The notes under the pieces were generated by a model. The model worked only from the letters and a program-made list of their open reading frames with translations, did not search any database and was not told the DNA's origin. Positions 1 to 11,536 of a stretch of DNA of 64,000 nt are shown here, one piece after another. Source of the stretch: Helichrysum umbraculigerum (taxonomy: Eukaryota > Streptophyta > Magnoliopsida > Asterales > Asteraceae); assembly GCA_949592205.1 (NCBI GenBank), contig CATIUR010000003.1, forward strand, positions 88,140,501 through 88,204,500. The letters are read 5' to 3'. Numbering within the stretch: position 1 is the first letter of the stretch; every line of letters starts with the position of its first letter. Both the position numbers and the translations under genes were made by a program.

Positions 1-188
1 TTAAGGTGCATTTAATGAAGTCGAAATTTTCTTAAATATTAACATTTGCATTTAATATACATTAATTAATTCAATCTAATTATTACCGTTTTTATGCATA
101 AATTAATTACAAATTATAATATTTAAGAATATTACGGGTTCATTAAATGCATCTTAATGTTTGCCACAGGACACACGTTAGCAAAACC
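1..188. mobile_element. MULE-type MITE, right part (copy 1, cut by window edge)
   Basis: This is the right-hand 188 bases of a 220-bp non-coding element whose full copy lies at 50870-51089. Its right terminal inverted repeat ends in gttagcaaaacc and is followed by ttaatatttt at 189-198. The full copy shows the matching left flank. The window opens inside the element, so the left end of this duplicated segment is out of sight. Confidence 0.8.
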
Positions 189-198
189 TTAATATTTT

Positions 199-710
199 AG
201 TCGGAACAAAAAGTAACAAAACACAACCAATAATTCAATCTAAGATTCTTAATAAAGTGTCTTTAATAAGAATAGGTTACGATTGTTTATCGCGTGTTAA
301 TGTGGTAGACTACATCGAATATAATATGCATTCTTTTAAAAAAAACTAAGAATAGGTTAATGTCAATAGCATAAGGATACATTCATCGACTAAAGTATTA
401 TTGTAGTGTTCCCGTAGTCTCCTCCATTTGAAAATGTTCACCTTTCTTCACTTTTGACTTTTTACCAAAGTTGTTTTATACTTATCTGGTTATTAACTTA
501 TGCTCTTTATGTAGAACACTATTTCTCTTTTGAGAGTATCCATTACGCGATGATGGTTTAAAAAACTATAATTTTCTTGTTGTCGTTGATTTGATCTTCT
601 ATCTCTCCGTTTGTGGTGGAGATCAATTTCTGCGTCTGCCGGTTATCATTTCCTTTTTGAGTTTAATTATTTCTTTTGAAGGATATGTGACTTTTCTTTC
701 TATCAAACGT
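199..710. other. Intergenic, no feature seen
   Basis: This is AT-rich DNA with no convincing open frame or repeat. The same sequence occurs in the second copy near 51100-51611. Confidence 0.6.
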
Positions 711-718
711 ACCTAGGG

Positions 719-1053
719 TAGGGGTGAACAAAAAAATCGAACCCGGAACCGAACCCGATTTAAAAACCGAAATCGGAACCGATTTGGAACCGGTTTTTGA
801 ATACCCGGTTCGGGTTTTTGGACAACCCGGTGGGTTGGTACCCGGGTTGGGTATTTAAATTCTGAAACCGGGTTGGAATCGGGTTGGGTCAAAAACCCGA
901 AACCGGTCAAAACCTGGTCAAAAAACCAGGTTGAAAACCCGAAAAAACCCGGTTCGGGTTGGGAAAAACCGGTTTTGACTTTTTTTGACTAAAAACCGGG
1001 TTGGGTTCGGGTTTGGGCCGGGTTGGGCCCAACCCGGTTTTTGTGCACCCCTA
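719..1053. mobile_element. hAT-type MITE, copy 1
   Basis: The element starts taggggtgaac and ends gtgcacccct(a), which form terminal inverted repeats. It is flanked by a perfect 8-bp duplication acctaggg (711-718 and 1054-1061), the size made by hAT transposases. The inside is a low-complexity run of aacccgg/ccgggtt words. The short minus-strand frame over it reads only this repeat. Confidence 0.85.
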
Positions 1054-1075
1054 ACCTAGGGAAAATATATGATTA

Positions 1076-1272
1076 GGGGGTGTTTGGTATTACTTATTTG
1101 TAAGTGTTTTTTCTACTTAAAAAATACGTATGTGTCTCCATACTTATTTTAAGTGCTAATTTCTTAAGAAATAAGAAGATAAACAGTTTTATGATCGAAA
1201 TGTGTTTGTTTTTGCTTTAGTTGTTGTAAAAATAAACAATAAGCAGATAAATAAGCAGTCACAAACACCCTT
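1076..1272. mobile_element. PIF/Harbinger (Tourist-like) MITE, copy 1
   Basis: The ends are gggggtgtttggtatt and the inverted match gtcacaaacaccctt. They are flanked by tta on both sides (1073-1075 and 1273-1275), the usual 3-bp duplication of PIF/Harbinger elements. It is 197 bp long and non-coding. Confidence 0.75.
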
Positions 1273-1393
1273 TTAGTTACAGATTCATAGTTTGTGATCA
1301 TGAAATCATTCATATGAAATATTTAGTTAAGTTATTCTCATTTTTCTCTAATTTTTATAAATAGTATGAATAATGAATATACTATCCTTGTAA

Positions 1394-2004
1394 GAGCACA
1401 ATGTGTGCTAATACGTGGCATCGGTGTTCTTCATTGAGAACACTGAACTTCGGTGTTCTGGCACACCCCACCGGCATTCTCGTCGGTGTTCTCACATATT
1501 TTTGTTGCCACCGTTCTTAGAGCACTCGGTATGTAGGGACGTGGCATCACCGTTCTTGTTTGAGAACACTGAGGCTCGGTGTTCTCCCACCCTGCCTCGG
1601 TGTTCTCACCGTTGTTCTCCACCATTTTTCATGCCGCCGTTCGTATATAAATGCTGGAAAGGTCGACGTTCAAGTTAAATAATTTGTATTTTTCTTTCTT
1701 TTTCATGCAAAACTCATAGGTTATTTAATTTATTTATTTTTTATATATTAATTTATACAATTATCTTTATTTAAAAATCACTCCAGAAAAAGTCAAGAAC
1801 ACTGAGAATTTAGTTTCACCACACCACAAAATCCTCACTTTCAACATTCTCCAGAACACTGTCCCAGAACACCGACACCACACCCTGTGCTCTAGAGACA
1901 TTGAAGAGTTCAGTGTTCTAGCTTTTTTCTCCACACCACAAAATCCCCACTTTCAACATTCTTCAGAACATTATCCCAGAACACCGATACCACACCTTGT
2001 ACTC
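1394..2004. mobile_element. PIF/Harbinger-like non-autonomous element, copy 1
   Basis: The imperfect inverted ends are gagcacaatgtgtg and cacaccttgtactc. They sit between taa triplets (1391-1393 and 2005-2007). Inside are many repeats of cggtgttct and its complement agaacaccg in both directions. These produce the apparent frames on both strands, and no transposase is present. Confidence 0.65.
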
Positions 2005-2011
2005 TAAAGTG

Positions 2012-2825
2012 TCCATCAAGAAGGGTTAATACACAAGATATATACAAAATGTTCAATTTGGAGAAACAATCTAATTTTTGTAACAAAAAATAACTTAACG
2101 TTTAAAAATCGTCATCTAATGGAAAATGAAACCGATTAGCAACATTTTGATTCATCTTTTTAAATAATTTTATAAACTTTAATTATCCTTAAACACATTT
2201 ATAAAGTTTAGTTATCACTACACACATTACACATAGGTAGGGTTGATTTAAGTAAACAAAATTTGTTCATTCCTTAAATTTAAACATTTTGTAAAAGTTT
2301 AATACATTTACTGTCTATTAGCCCGGAAGGAAAATAAAAACATTTCATCAAGCTGTTAGCTAGGTTTGTAAGTATATTATTGTGTTCCCGAGTTGATTTT
2401 GGGAGCAACAACAAATAAAAAGAAAGGAAATATAAAGGTAAATGTGCTCTAACGTTTTTGTTAAAATGAAAGGAAAAGAAAAGAAGATAAAAGAAATATG
2501 AATGAAAGACTTGATGCAACTCTTATTTAAAATTTTCTTTGCCAAAATATGTGATTATTTAAGAAGAATTTGATCCATTTCCTTAAAAGTCAAGAACACA
2601 ACTCATTCATTTATGAGAACGCTAGAATAATATAAAATTTACAAAATTATCTTGAAAAAAAAGAGTTGTACCAATTAAATAAAAGGAGATAAATATGAGA
2701 GATAAAAAATAAAATAACGGGATTGATGGAACTCAATCAACACCTTATTATTTTGTATACTATTTGGTTAAATTGACGTGAACGTGTCATTCTTTGTGGT
2801 TTATAATGAACTCATGCTATAACTA
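2012..2825. other. Intergenic, no feature seen
   Basis: This is AT-rich DNA with poly-purine patches such as aaaggaaaagaaaagaag near 2470. The open frames on the minus strand are low-complexity Phe/Leu/Ser runs and look like chance. Confidence 0.6.
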
Positions 2826-3110
2826 AGAACAAGCGAAAACCAAGCAAGCAAGCGGGAACGGAGGAAAGAAGTCGAGTACGAACAGCGGGGTCGCCGAAGG
2901 CGGGGGGTCCCGCGGAGAGTTCGCACGCAGAGCTTCTTTCCGTAGTGGGAGCGATCTGATACAACCCAAGGCAATATAAAAACTAGGTAAGCCCCCCGCC
3001 GGGGGGTCCGACTCTGTTTCTCTATCCCTTTCCCCATTTGATTTACCAGAAGCAGAAGAAGAGCCGTTTCTTTTCCCGTCCCCCCGCCCCGGCATAGCGC
3101 TTCGTTTCCG
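2826..3110. other. GC-rich insert, candidate mitochondrial-derived DNA (NUMT), copy 1
   Basis: This block of about 285 bases has sharp edges and is far richer in GC than both flanks. Words such as gaacggaggaaagaagtcg and ccccgccccggcatagcgc have the look of plant mitochondrial intergenic DNA. Two overlapping minus-strand frames (78 and 90 codons) have no recognisable product. The identical block occurs at 53729-54013, so it arrived before the duplication. The mitochondrial origin is inferred from composition and recollection, not from a search. Confidence 0.45.
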
Positions 3111-4377
3111 GTTCTTCTTCCATCCTCTTATAATTTCTTCTTATTTTAACTTTCTTTTGTTTTCCTCACAAGAACAAAAAAGTGTATTAAAACCAACTAT
3201 TCAAACTTATGTGTGATAATCAGAGTCATTGATTGTGAATTGAAGAATATTAATCAAAGATTCAAAGATCCTTGTTGAATGTTGATGATGATAAACAAAT
3301 ACTATAACGAGAAAACTACTACTTACTAGTTACTACTAATTGCATCAATGGAAGTTTGAAACTTTCCATCTATGGAAAGATGACAAAAACGAAAATTACT
3401 AATACTCCAAAGCTATGACGCAAGATAAAAGGTTTCTCGATTTCAATCAATGTGCTAAGTGTGAACAATCAATCTAGTGAAAAACGTATCATTTTAAAAT
3501 AGTGTCAGGTGACGTTGAATCTTTCATGATGAATTGTTTTAAAAAGATATATACTCTCTCCATCTCAAACTAAATATTTATCCTTCTATTTTAAACTTTT
3601 GACCAATAAATATGATTTTTTATGGTCAACGTGAATTATATTACTTCACATTGTGATGATCTCGACTTTTCTTACACTATGTGCAAATTAATTGTGAACA
3701 TTTAATTTGGGACGTATTGAGTAATTATTCTCGAAAATTATTGTTTACTTTTATAAATACCTTTTCCTTGAACTTTCATACTGACTTTTTTTCTTTGAAT
3801 TTTATAAATCATATGGTTGTACTTTTAAAAGCTCTAATTAAGCCGTTCTATAATATTGTCCTACAACATGAATAAAGCTATTTGAGATTGGTTTGATAAG
3901 ATATTTTTTCTACCATTATGCGCCAAAGCAAGTATTACATGTCATATTCTAATAACTAAATTATCAAAAATTATAATAGGAACATAACTTCAAAATTTTA
4001 ATAATTATTTGTAATAAGTAGATAACAAAAAAAATCATGCTATTATATATTCGTACTGTCAGTTGTAACTATTATACAGTTTGGTGTAGCAATCAATGTG
4101 GGTGTTGTATTTATCAATTTCCATATTATATACATATCTTCATTATTAAGAACCCAGAAAACATAATAAAGTTATAATCGAGTAACGACAATACACTAAC
4201 AATATTTGCACAAAATCACCGCTATTTGTAAAGTTATCGCTACATAGTACAGGAACCATACTAACGTACAACAACGCATTTACAAAAGTCGTTTTGTAGT
4301 GCAACTTAAATACCAACAGCTTCCTTATTTACTATACTCCTCACAAACTACGATTTATAAGGTATTTTATATTGTAT
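3111..4377. other. Intergenic, no gene seen
   Basis: This is AT-rich DNA. The stretch near 3552-3600 (ctctctccatctcaaactaa and following) resembles one end of a Stowaway-type MITE, but no matching second end was found. The 64-codon frame at 3681-3875 is low-complexity and is not called. Confidence 0.5.
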
Positions 4378-4385
4378 ATGTGAAC

Positions 4386-4508
4386 TAGGGGTATTTAATA
4401 TTTGGTTTGAAACCGTATAACCCGAATACCGAATCAAATTTGAATTCGGTTTTCGGTTTTTTATTTTTCGAATTCAGTTAAACCAAATTCAATTTAATAA
4501 ATATTTTA

Positions 4509-4591
<83 letters not shown>

Positions 4592-5008
4592 ATTTTTCGA
4601 ATTCGATTGAAGACTTGAAGATTTTATCATTGTTAAAACTTAAATTTTTTTAGCTACTATGTGTTTTTGAAAAATAAATGTTTTGTTTGGATTTTGAAAT
4701 TCACGTACATTGATAGTTTTATGCTTTCTAAATTCGAATTTGGCTAACAAATTCCAATTATTAATAGTTAGATTTATATAATTTGTATAGTATAATCGTG
4801 CATATTTCATAGTTTTGTATGTTGAATGATGTTTTTGAAAAAATGATAATTTGTTGGTTTTTCGGTTTTAACCGAAACTGAACCAAATTTGAATTCGGTT
4901 TTATTTTGATTTTGAATATGAATTCGGTGTTTGGTTTGGTTTTGATCTCAAAAACTTCAAAACCAATTAAACTGAGGAAACCGAAAACCGAAGAGATAAA
5001 CACCGCCA
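4386..5008. mobile_element. hAT-like non-autonomous element holding a TA/GT microsatellite, copy 1
   Basis: The ends taggggtattt and aaacaccgcca are imperfect inverted repeats. They are flanked by a perfect 8-bp duplication atgtgaac (4378-4385 and 5009-5016). The interior repeats gaattcggtttt-like words in both directions and contains the microsatellite listed separately. Confidence 0.75.
4515..4591. repeat. (TA)n(GT)n microsatellite, long allele
   Basis: About 30 TA units are followed by about 8 GT units. The matching site in the second copy (55419-55456) has only about 8 TA and 10 GT units. This accounts for nearly all of the 38-base length difference between the duplicates here. Confidence 0.95.
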
Positions 5009-5631
5009 ATGTGAACAACTAATACCTTATTTAACGACTCCCACCTCTACCATCCATCACCTCGTTGACTTGATTAGCATCATAATTTAAAAATAAAAAG
5101 GAAAACGACATGCGTAGCATATTACACAATCAATAATTTCTATTAATATACCTTTTAGGATACATTTTAAAAAAAATGACGTATTTATTATTTCGCATAA
5201 TTTAAAAAAATAATAATAAATAGATTGTTTGAAACCTTGAAACACTGAAGCGAAACAGTTGTATTTTGCCAACCAATCACAAACATCAGCGACCATTTCG
5301 TACACTCAATCTTCTCTCTTCCCTCTTGCTGTTTCATTCAATTATTATATTTCATTAATTAATTAATTATTTATATTAATCAATAAAAACTACGGAGTAT
5401 TATCTGTCACAATTGAATCCCATACCGTATTCATAGATTCCCTTGAATCTGCTGCTGAAATAAATAAATATACCATCATCAATCAATCAGTCAATATTTT
5501 TGTGTATTTGTAAAATAACTCGTTATCGCAGTTGTTAAGGGCCGTAAATCGCAATCATTCCCCACTAATAACCGAAATTCAATTGCATACCTGATTTGAA
5601 TAATTCAATCGTTGAATTTCGTGATTGCATT

Positions 5632-5708
5632 CACACACGCACACACAGAATCAGTATCTGTGTGTGTGTGAGAGAGATTTTTTACTTTATATATACTTAT
5701 ATATACAA
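5632..5708 (+). promoter_or_regulatory. Probable ProT promoter and leader start, copy 1
   Basis: A hairpin-forming CA/TG stretch (cacacacag ... ctgtgtgtgtg) is followed by a GA run and a TATA-rich block (tatatatacttatatataca, 5688-5707), about 140 bases before the first ATG of ProT. The start of transcription is not determined. The second copy has the same block. Confidence 0.4.
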
Positions 5709-5842
5709 GAATATATCTTACGCTGGCTTATTATAGAGAAGACGTAGCGAATTTGGGAAGTGAAGAAGAAAGAGTACATCTTTTAGTATCCTCCTCCTCA
5801 TCATCCGTTGCTGAAGAAGGAGGGGGTAATTTCGTAAATTCG

Positions 5843-8800
5843 ATGGAAGGTCAACGGGACGACGTCGTCTCGACTAATAATGGTCCTAGAAAGGTTTATT
5901 CTGATGAACAATTAGCTATTCAAATCCCTGAAACTGCTCATCAGATTAGCACTGGTTGGTTCTTTTTTTACTGAATTTTACTTTGTTAAGTTATTTATGG
6001 ATTTAGAGCGTTTTAATATTATTTATTTATTTTTTATTATTATTATTATTATTTTTTTTTTTTGTTGGGAATTTGAGCTTATATATATTGGTGAAAAGTC
6101 ATTTTAACAAGGTGTTACTATGTTAGAATTTAGAACTTTGATAGTACAGGTGCAGCTCCTTTTTTTATGGGAATAAGTTTGTAACAGTTATTATAAAAAT
6201 GAAACTTGATGTCTCAGAATCAACAACCAATGCACTTTTCTATTTAAGAGATGTTTGGATGTTTGTTTTGAAAACTATTATGTAATTCAAGGAAATCACA
6301 AAAATGATAATCAGTTTTACAATCAGTTTTGTTACAAGATATATTTATTTTGGTTCTTGAAAGTTGAAATCTTGAGGATGTTGAACACAATTCATGACAA
6401 TGATAATCACTTTTATCCGAACACTCAGGGAACTAATTGGTAATAACCATGAGAGATGAATCTACGGCAAGGATGTATAACGAAAATACTACTAATATTT
6501 TTCCTGAACTAGTGAGACCGTAGATGCTATTCTATACGGTTGTTACTTTGCTTTAAAATGAAACTCGTACAATATAGTCAGTTTCGTCAACAGAATTGAA
6601 GCAACGACTGTTTATGAAAAATTTCAAAATTTTCCATGTGTCAAGGCATATGAAAAGCAAAAAGTTTGTTGCTTTTTTATTTTTTGGGCTAAGATAAGCG
6701 TACATCTGCAGTCCAAATTATAATTATGGAATCTAATTGACAATTCTTTATGAAATTCCTTCATTTTACTTTATAGAAGAGTGTTATAGACTGCTGATTG
6801 ATGAACGAATGCCTTTGCTATGTTACTCGTACCTGTTAGTTATGTATTGAAGCTTATGGTAATACCACAAGCATGTTAATGGGCAATTCAATAAAGTAAA
6901 CAGTTCGTTAAAGTATGGATATTTAACCACTTGTTTTCAATTATGTAGATTCATGGTTTCAAGTCGGTTTTGTTCTTACGACTGGTATCAACAGCGCTTA
7001 TGTGCTGGGATATTCAGCTGCGGTCATGGTTCCTCTTGGTTGGGTAGGTGGAGTAGTGGGTTTAATCTTGGCTACAGAGATATCACTATATGCAAACGCC
7101 CTCATTGCGTATCTCCATGAGTTTGGTGGGAAGAGGCATATCAGATATAGAGACCTTGCAGGATTTATTTATGGTAATGAGCAACTGATTATTTAAAATA
7201 TTGCTTCACGTGTGTGTGTGTGTTTCTATATAAAAGTTAGTGGCTACTAATTTTAGAAAAATATTTGACGCTTTTTGGATACTTGCAGGCAAAAAAGCTT
7301 ATTCTCTTACATGGCTGTTGCAGTACGTAAACCTTTTCATGATCAATGTCGGTTACGTCATTTTGGCTGGTCAGGCTCTTAAGGTACATTCCATCAATCA
7401 AGACACCTCATTTTCTATAACACTTCCTTTTTTGGGAAGTTTTTAAATTAAAGTGACGTAAATACCCGTTATCATTACTAGAAATGAGTTAATGGTATCT
7501 TACATATTCGACACATTGTCAAACAACTGTGTGTTAATTGCAATATTTTCATGAGCTATCATTTACTGAGTTCATGGATTGCTGTATATGAAAATTGTTT
7601 GAAAATCTTGTCACTAAGTTATACAGTAGTATTTTGGCTGAGGAAATATGGGATGTGAGATATTTAAAGCTTTTTCGGTTTGATTTTGTAGGCTACATAT
7701 GTACTCTTTAGCGATGACAATGCCATGAAGCTCCCATATTTCATTGCAATCGCAGGGTTTGCCTGTGGTCTTTTTGCAATTTGTATACCTCATCTTTCGG
7801 CTTTAAGGATTTGGCTGGGCTTTTCAACTTTCTTCAGTATAGTATATATCGTTGTAGCATTTGCCCTGTCTCTTCGTGATGGTATAATCTCCTATTCAAT
7901 TAGCCACTTTGATATATTTATTTATGGTATCATTGCTTTTGCTTTACCAAAATTGGACCCTATTTACTATGTCTAAATTTCACCTTTTTGAGTTAAGAAC
8001 CCATTTGTTCCAAACTTATCTATATTAATCCAATAATCCTATAATAGGAATCCGGGCCCCACCAAGGGACTATGACATACCAGGGTCAGACATAAGCAGG
8101 GTCTTTACAACTATTGGTGCTTCTGCAAGTCTTGTTTTTGCTTTCAATACAGGAATGCTCCCAGAGATACAGGTTAAACCACATAATCCGTTACCGTGTT
8201 GAATCTGTTTTGAGAATTTGTGACTAGAGGTGGCAAATGGGCGGGCCGGGTAACTAGTCAAAACAGGCGGGTTAAGTCCGAAACACTTTTTGTCCAATTT
8301 CTTATAATAAATAATCAGTGTGCAAATACGATTACAAAATAGTATTATATCAATAAGAAGAATCTAATATCTTGAATAAAGTGGTTTATGAGGTTCTATA
8401 TATTAATAGTACACTTTGGGTGACCCATTCAGACGTAAATGGGTCAAAATTTCCATCTCAATTTGTGATGATGAATGGATGCTTTTAGGCTACTTTCTGC
8501 TGATAATCTTTTGATCTTGTAGGCAACAGTGAGGCAGCCAGTTGTTGGAAATATGATGAAAGCTCTCTATTTCCAGTTCACAGTAGGAGTTTTGCCATTA
8601 TATGCTGTTGCATTTATGGGATATTGGGCTTATGGGAATGAAACATCTGCTTATTTGCTCAGCAGTGTTAGTGGTCCAGTTTGGGTGAAGACATTTGCCA
8701 ATATATCTGCCTTTCTTCAAACTGTCATAGCGTTGCATGTAAGCTTCCACATCCCCTTATTCATTCCACTTGACACAACCTTGACCTTTTCCCTTGAATG

Positions 8801-10139
8801 GTTTACCAAGTATACATGGGATACGGGGCTTTGGTGATATAAGAGATATGGTTTGGTTATCCTTTTACTAAAGGTGGCAGAATTGGTCTGTCGGCGGATT
8901 GGGTAGGGTACTAGGGTAGCGTATTAAAATGAGTAGTTGTGGGTCAACACTGTTTGGGTTGACCCACCCACATTTTTGTTTTCCTCCTCTTAATTTTGGA
9001 GCACTGAATATAGATTTTAAAAACGATATTACTGCAATACTCCGTAATATCTAATATGTTTAAAATTTAAATAAGTCAATATAGAAGGCCGAAACTATTT
9101 GAATAACAACTGCTGTGACTTTCAACACGTTTAACCTGCATGACCGGTTTCAATGATTTGCAAGTTTTTGAATTCGACCCATTTGACATGTGATCTAAAC
9201 CACTTGTAAAAATCCCACTTCTACTTTTTTACGAATTTAACAAGGATATGAGATGACACAGTGGATTTGTTTTTCTCTTACACATTTGCTTAACAGATCT
9301 CTATCTGATCTGTGAAGTGAAAGACTAGTCTTGATCTTATTGAATTAATTCCATCTAAGAAGTAGAAGCAGGGTCGCTAAAGCCCGTCTATACAATAAGA
9401 TCAGTTAAGCATATTGTTAGGGCCAATGGACTTATAAGTATACAGGTGTTGTGTTATATACTTGCATATATTGCATACTCTTTCAATGAAAATTATACAT
9501 TTTTACTTTTCGAAAGTTGTGATGTTACTATGATTCAAGTATTAGTCAGAACATGATTGATGCTATTAAATGGGGCACATAAACTTCATTTACTGTCACT
9601 ATTCACAGATTGTCAAACATACAAAAGTATATGATCAAGAATGTTGCTTTTCACCACTCTTGTTTATATGTTATAAATCAAATAGTTCACTTTTGTATTG
9701 TACATGTATAAATTCTTCACCATCAATAAGTTAATCTTTATCATCGGTTTGATTTTTACAGATTTTTGCAAGTCCCATGTACGAGTATCTGGATACAAAA
9801 TACGGAATCAAAGGAAATGCGCTAGCCCTTAAAAACTTGTCGTTCAGAGTCATGGTGAGGGGCGGTTACTTAGTGGTAACCACCTTACTGGCGGCAGCAC
9901 TACCGTTCATAGGAGACTTTATGAGTCTAACAGGAGCCATTAGCACCTTCCCGCTTACATTTATACTTGCAAATCACATGTATCTGGTGGCTAAGAGGAA
10001 CAAGCTGACTTCTTTGCAGAAATCATGGCATTGGCTCAATGTACTTTTCTTTGGGTTCATGTCTGTTGCAGCAGCAGTTGCTGCCTTAAGGCTTATTGCT
10101 GTTGACTCCAAAAATTACAGCATCTTTGCTGATATATAG
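5843..10139 (+). CDS. ProT: Proline transporter (ProT, AAAP family), seven exons, copy 1
   Basis: This is a plasma-membrane H+-coupled carrier for proline and related compatible solutes (glycine betaine, GABA in characterised family members). The exons are 5843-5954, 6949-7173, 7289-7383, 7692-7881, 8048-8172, 8523-8738 and 9762-10139. All introns begin GT and end AG, and the codons rejoin cleanly to 446 residues; plant ProTs are about 440. Family signatures read in order are IPETAHQIST, the split codon giving DSWFQVGFVLTTGINSAYVL, FGGKRHIRYRDLAGFIYG, NTGMLPEIQATVRQPVV, SGPVWVKTFANISAFLQ and a C-terminal VDSKNYSIFADI. Hydrophobic segments follow from about residue 42 to the end. The start is the first in-frame ATG. 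Upstream the frame stays open for at least 45 codons without an ATG. An unusual Glu sits at residue 81 within a membrane stretch, where copy 2 has Ala. Introns 1 and 6 are the longest (about 1 kb each). Confidence 0.93.
8224..8459. mobile_element. hAT-like MITE in ProT intron 5, copy 1
   Basis: This non-coding 236-bp element has imperfect inverted ends (tagaggtggcaaatggg and the complement of aaaatttccatctc). It is flanked by aatttgtga on both sides (8215-8223 and 8460-8468). It lies wholly in the intron and does not touch the splice sites. Intron 6 holds a similar but less clear element near 8870-9222 (aaggtggcagaatt ... aatcccacttct). Confidence 0.7.
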
Positions 10140-10984
10140 TTTGTAGGTTTCATTGTATTATAGTGGGATATTGAAAATATGTCCCATTTTAATTATTTCA
10201 TATTAAATACTGTTTCTAATAGTAATATATATACGAAGTTTGCAATCATCTTATGTGGGTAAATCTATATCTATAATCTATAACCCTTATAAATCATTTA
10301 GGGTATAGACTTAAAACTTAGAAAAGGGATATGCGAAATACCAATTATATTGCATATATTGCAGTAGAGGTATGTATTAACTATATAATATATTTTGTCT
10401 TTGTGATTAAATGAAACTGAAAAGCAACCTCGAAGTATTCCAAGTAATATACAAGTCAAAATAATTAAAAATTTGCGATAATAGTTTTTTTTAACTCCTC
10501 TCTTAAATTGGGAATCCATTTCGTAACAATATTTTACTTCTTAGCCGGTTGTTCTTGCATATTATTTTGAATTTAGTTTGGTAATTAGTATTTACTTTAC
10601 AATAACAATCAACTTCGCAATGCTTACCCGATATGTGTTAGTGAAAAACGATGTTGCTACCTCTTTGCTAAATTTGCGACAATCAATCACATTATTTATA
10701 GCCAATTTTTGAAACTTTTCCGCCGCATAGCGCGTGTAACATACTAGTAATCTATAAAGATGATAATGTTAAAGATTGTGCGTTCAAGTTTCATATGGAA
10801 CATAAAGGTACATCATAAAGACGGTAAGAGTGTGTATTGTGGCAAAAAAAACTAATAGCCAAGGTTAAAGTAGTCATTATTTATTAACATTTCTCCCCTG
10901 TAAATAAGTTGAAAATTTATCGAAATAAACTGATCCAAACGGCTTAAGGCACTTTATAATTATCACACCATAATAAAAAGACAT
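10140..10984. other. ProT 3' flank, no further gene seen
   Basis: This AT-rich 3' flank of ProT has no clear AATAAA close to the stop. A 73-codon minus-strand frame at 10298-10519 is low-complexity and has no recognisable product. Confidence 0.5.
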
Positions 10985-11489
10985 TGATGATGTACCTACC
11001 GTATCGGTTCATAGGTACCGAAACAAGTATATACCGAATCGGATAAAGTATGTACTGAATGATCATACGAAAGCAACACGACAAAATAAAGAGTTGTCAC
11101 ATCTGATTAATGTGGTAACCGGCGGCGGAAACGTCTATAGTTCATCGGTCAAAAGAGTGGTACCGAATCGGATAAAAGGGTGATACTCCAAGCATTATAA
11201 ATAGCGCCCAACCATCAGTAAGTGAGCATAAATTAATTACGCATTAAATTCACTCTGATACCGAACCTATACTTATTCTCACGTCGGAGGTTGGTCAAAA
11301 GGGGGGGTCCCCTCCTCTCTTGACGAGGCTTACGGTTTACTTTCTTAGCAGGTCACTTTAGGTCATCTGAAGCTTTGTGCAACAATCCCTTTCGGTTCCC
11401 AACCCTCCTTACCGTGGAGGTCGAAACCCGGTAGGTGGGATCATACACATCGACACCAACTCACTGTATCGACATCCCTTGTCGCAACA
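10985..11489 (+). mobile_element. Candidate 5' LTR of a Tat-type Ty3/gypsy element, copy 1
   Basis: The stretch begins tgatgatgtacc and ends gtcgcaaca. It contains repeated ataccgaatcgg words and a TATA-like box (attataaatagcgcc, near 11195). It is followed by ttggctccatccgtggg, which resembles the sequence next to the LTR in plant Tat/Athila-type elements. A gag frame follows. No second LTR is visible, so the boundaries are inferred. The same sequence is at 61849-62355. Confidence 0.5.
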
Positions 11490-11536
11490 ATTGGCTCCAT
11501 CCGTGGGACCGAAGGATTTTGAACCAGTAACCAAAG

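Noticed and set aside
1415..1678. 87-codon frame, repeated at 52318-52581
   Set aside because: It translates the cggtgttct repeats of a MITE. A similar frame exists on the other strand.
2801..3095. Overlapping minus-strand frames of 78 and 90 codons
   Set aside because: They lie in the GC-rich insert where chance frames are long. There is no recognisable protein.
7725..7976. Separate 83-codon gene
   Set aside because: It is ProT exon 4 read through into intron 4. The splice sites at 7692 and 7881 explain it.
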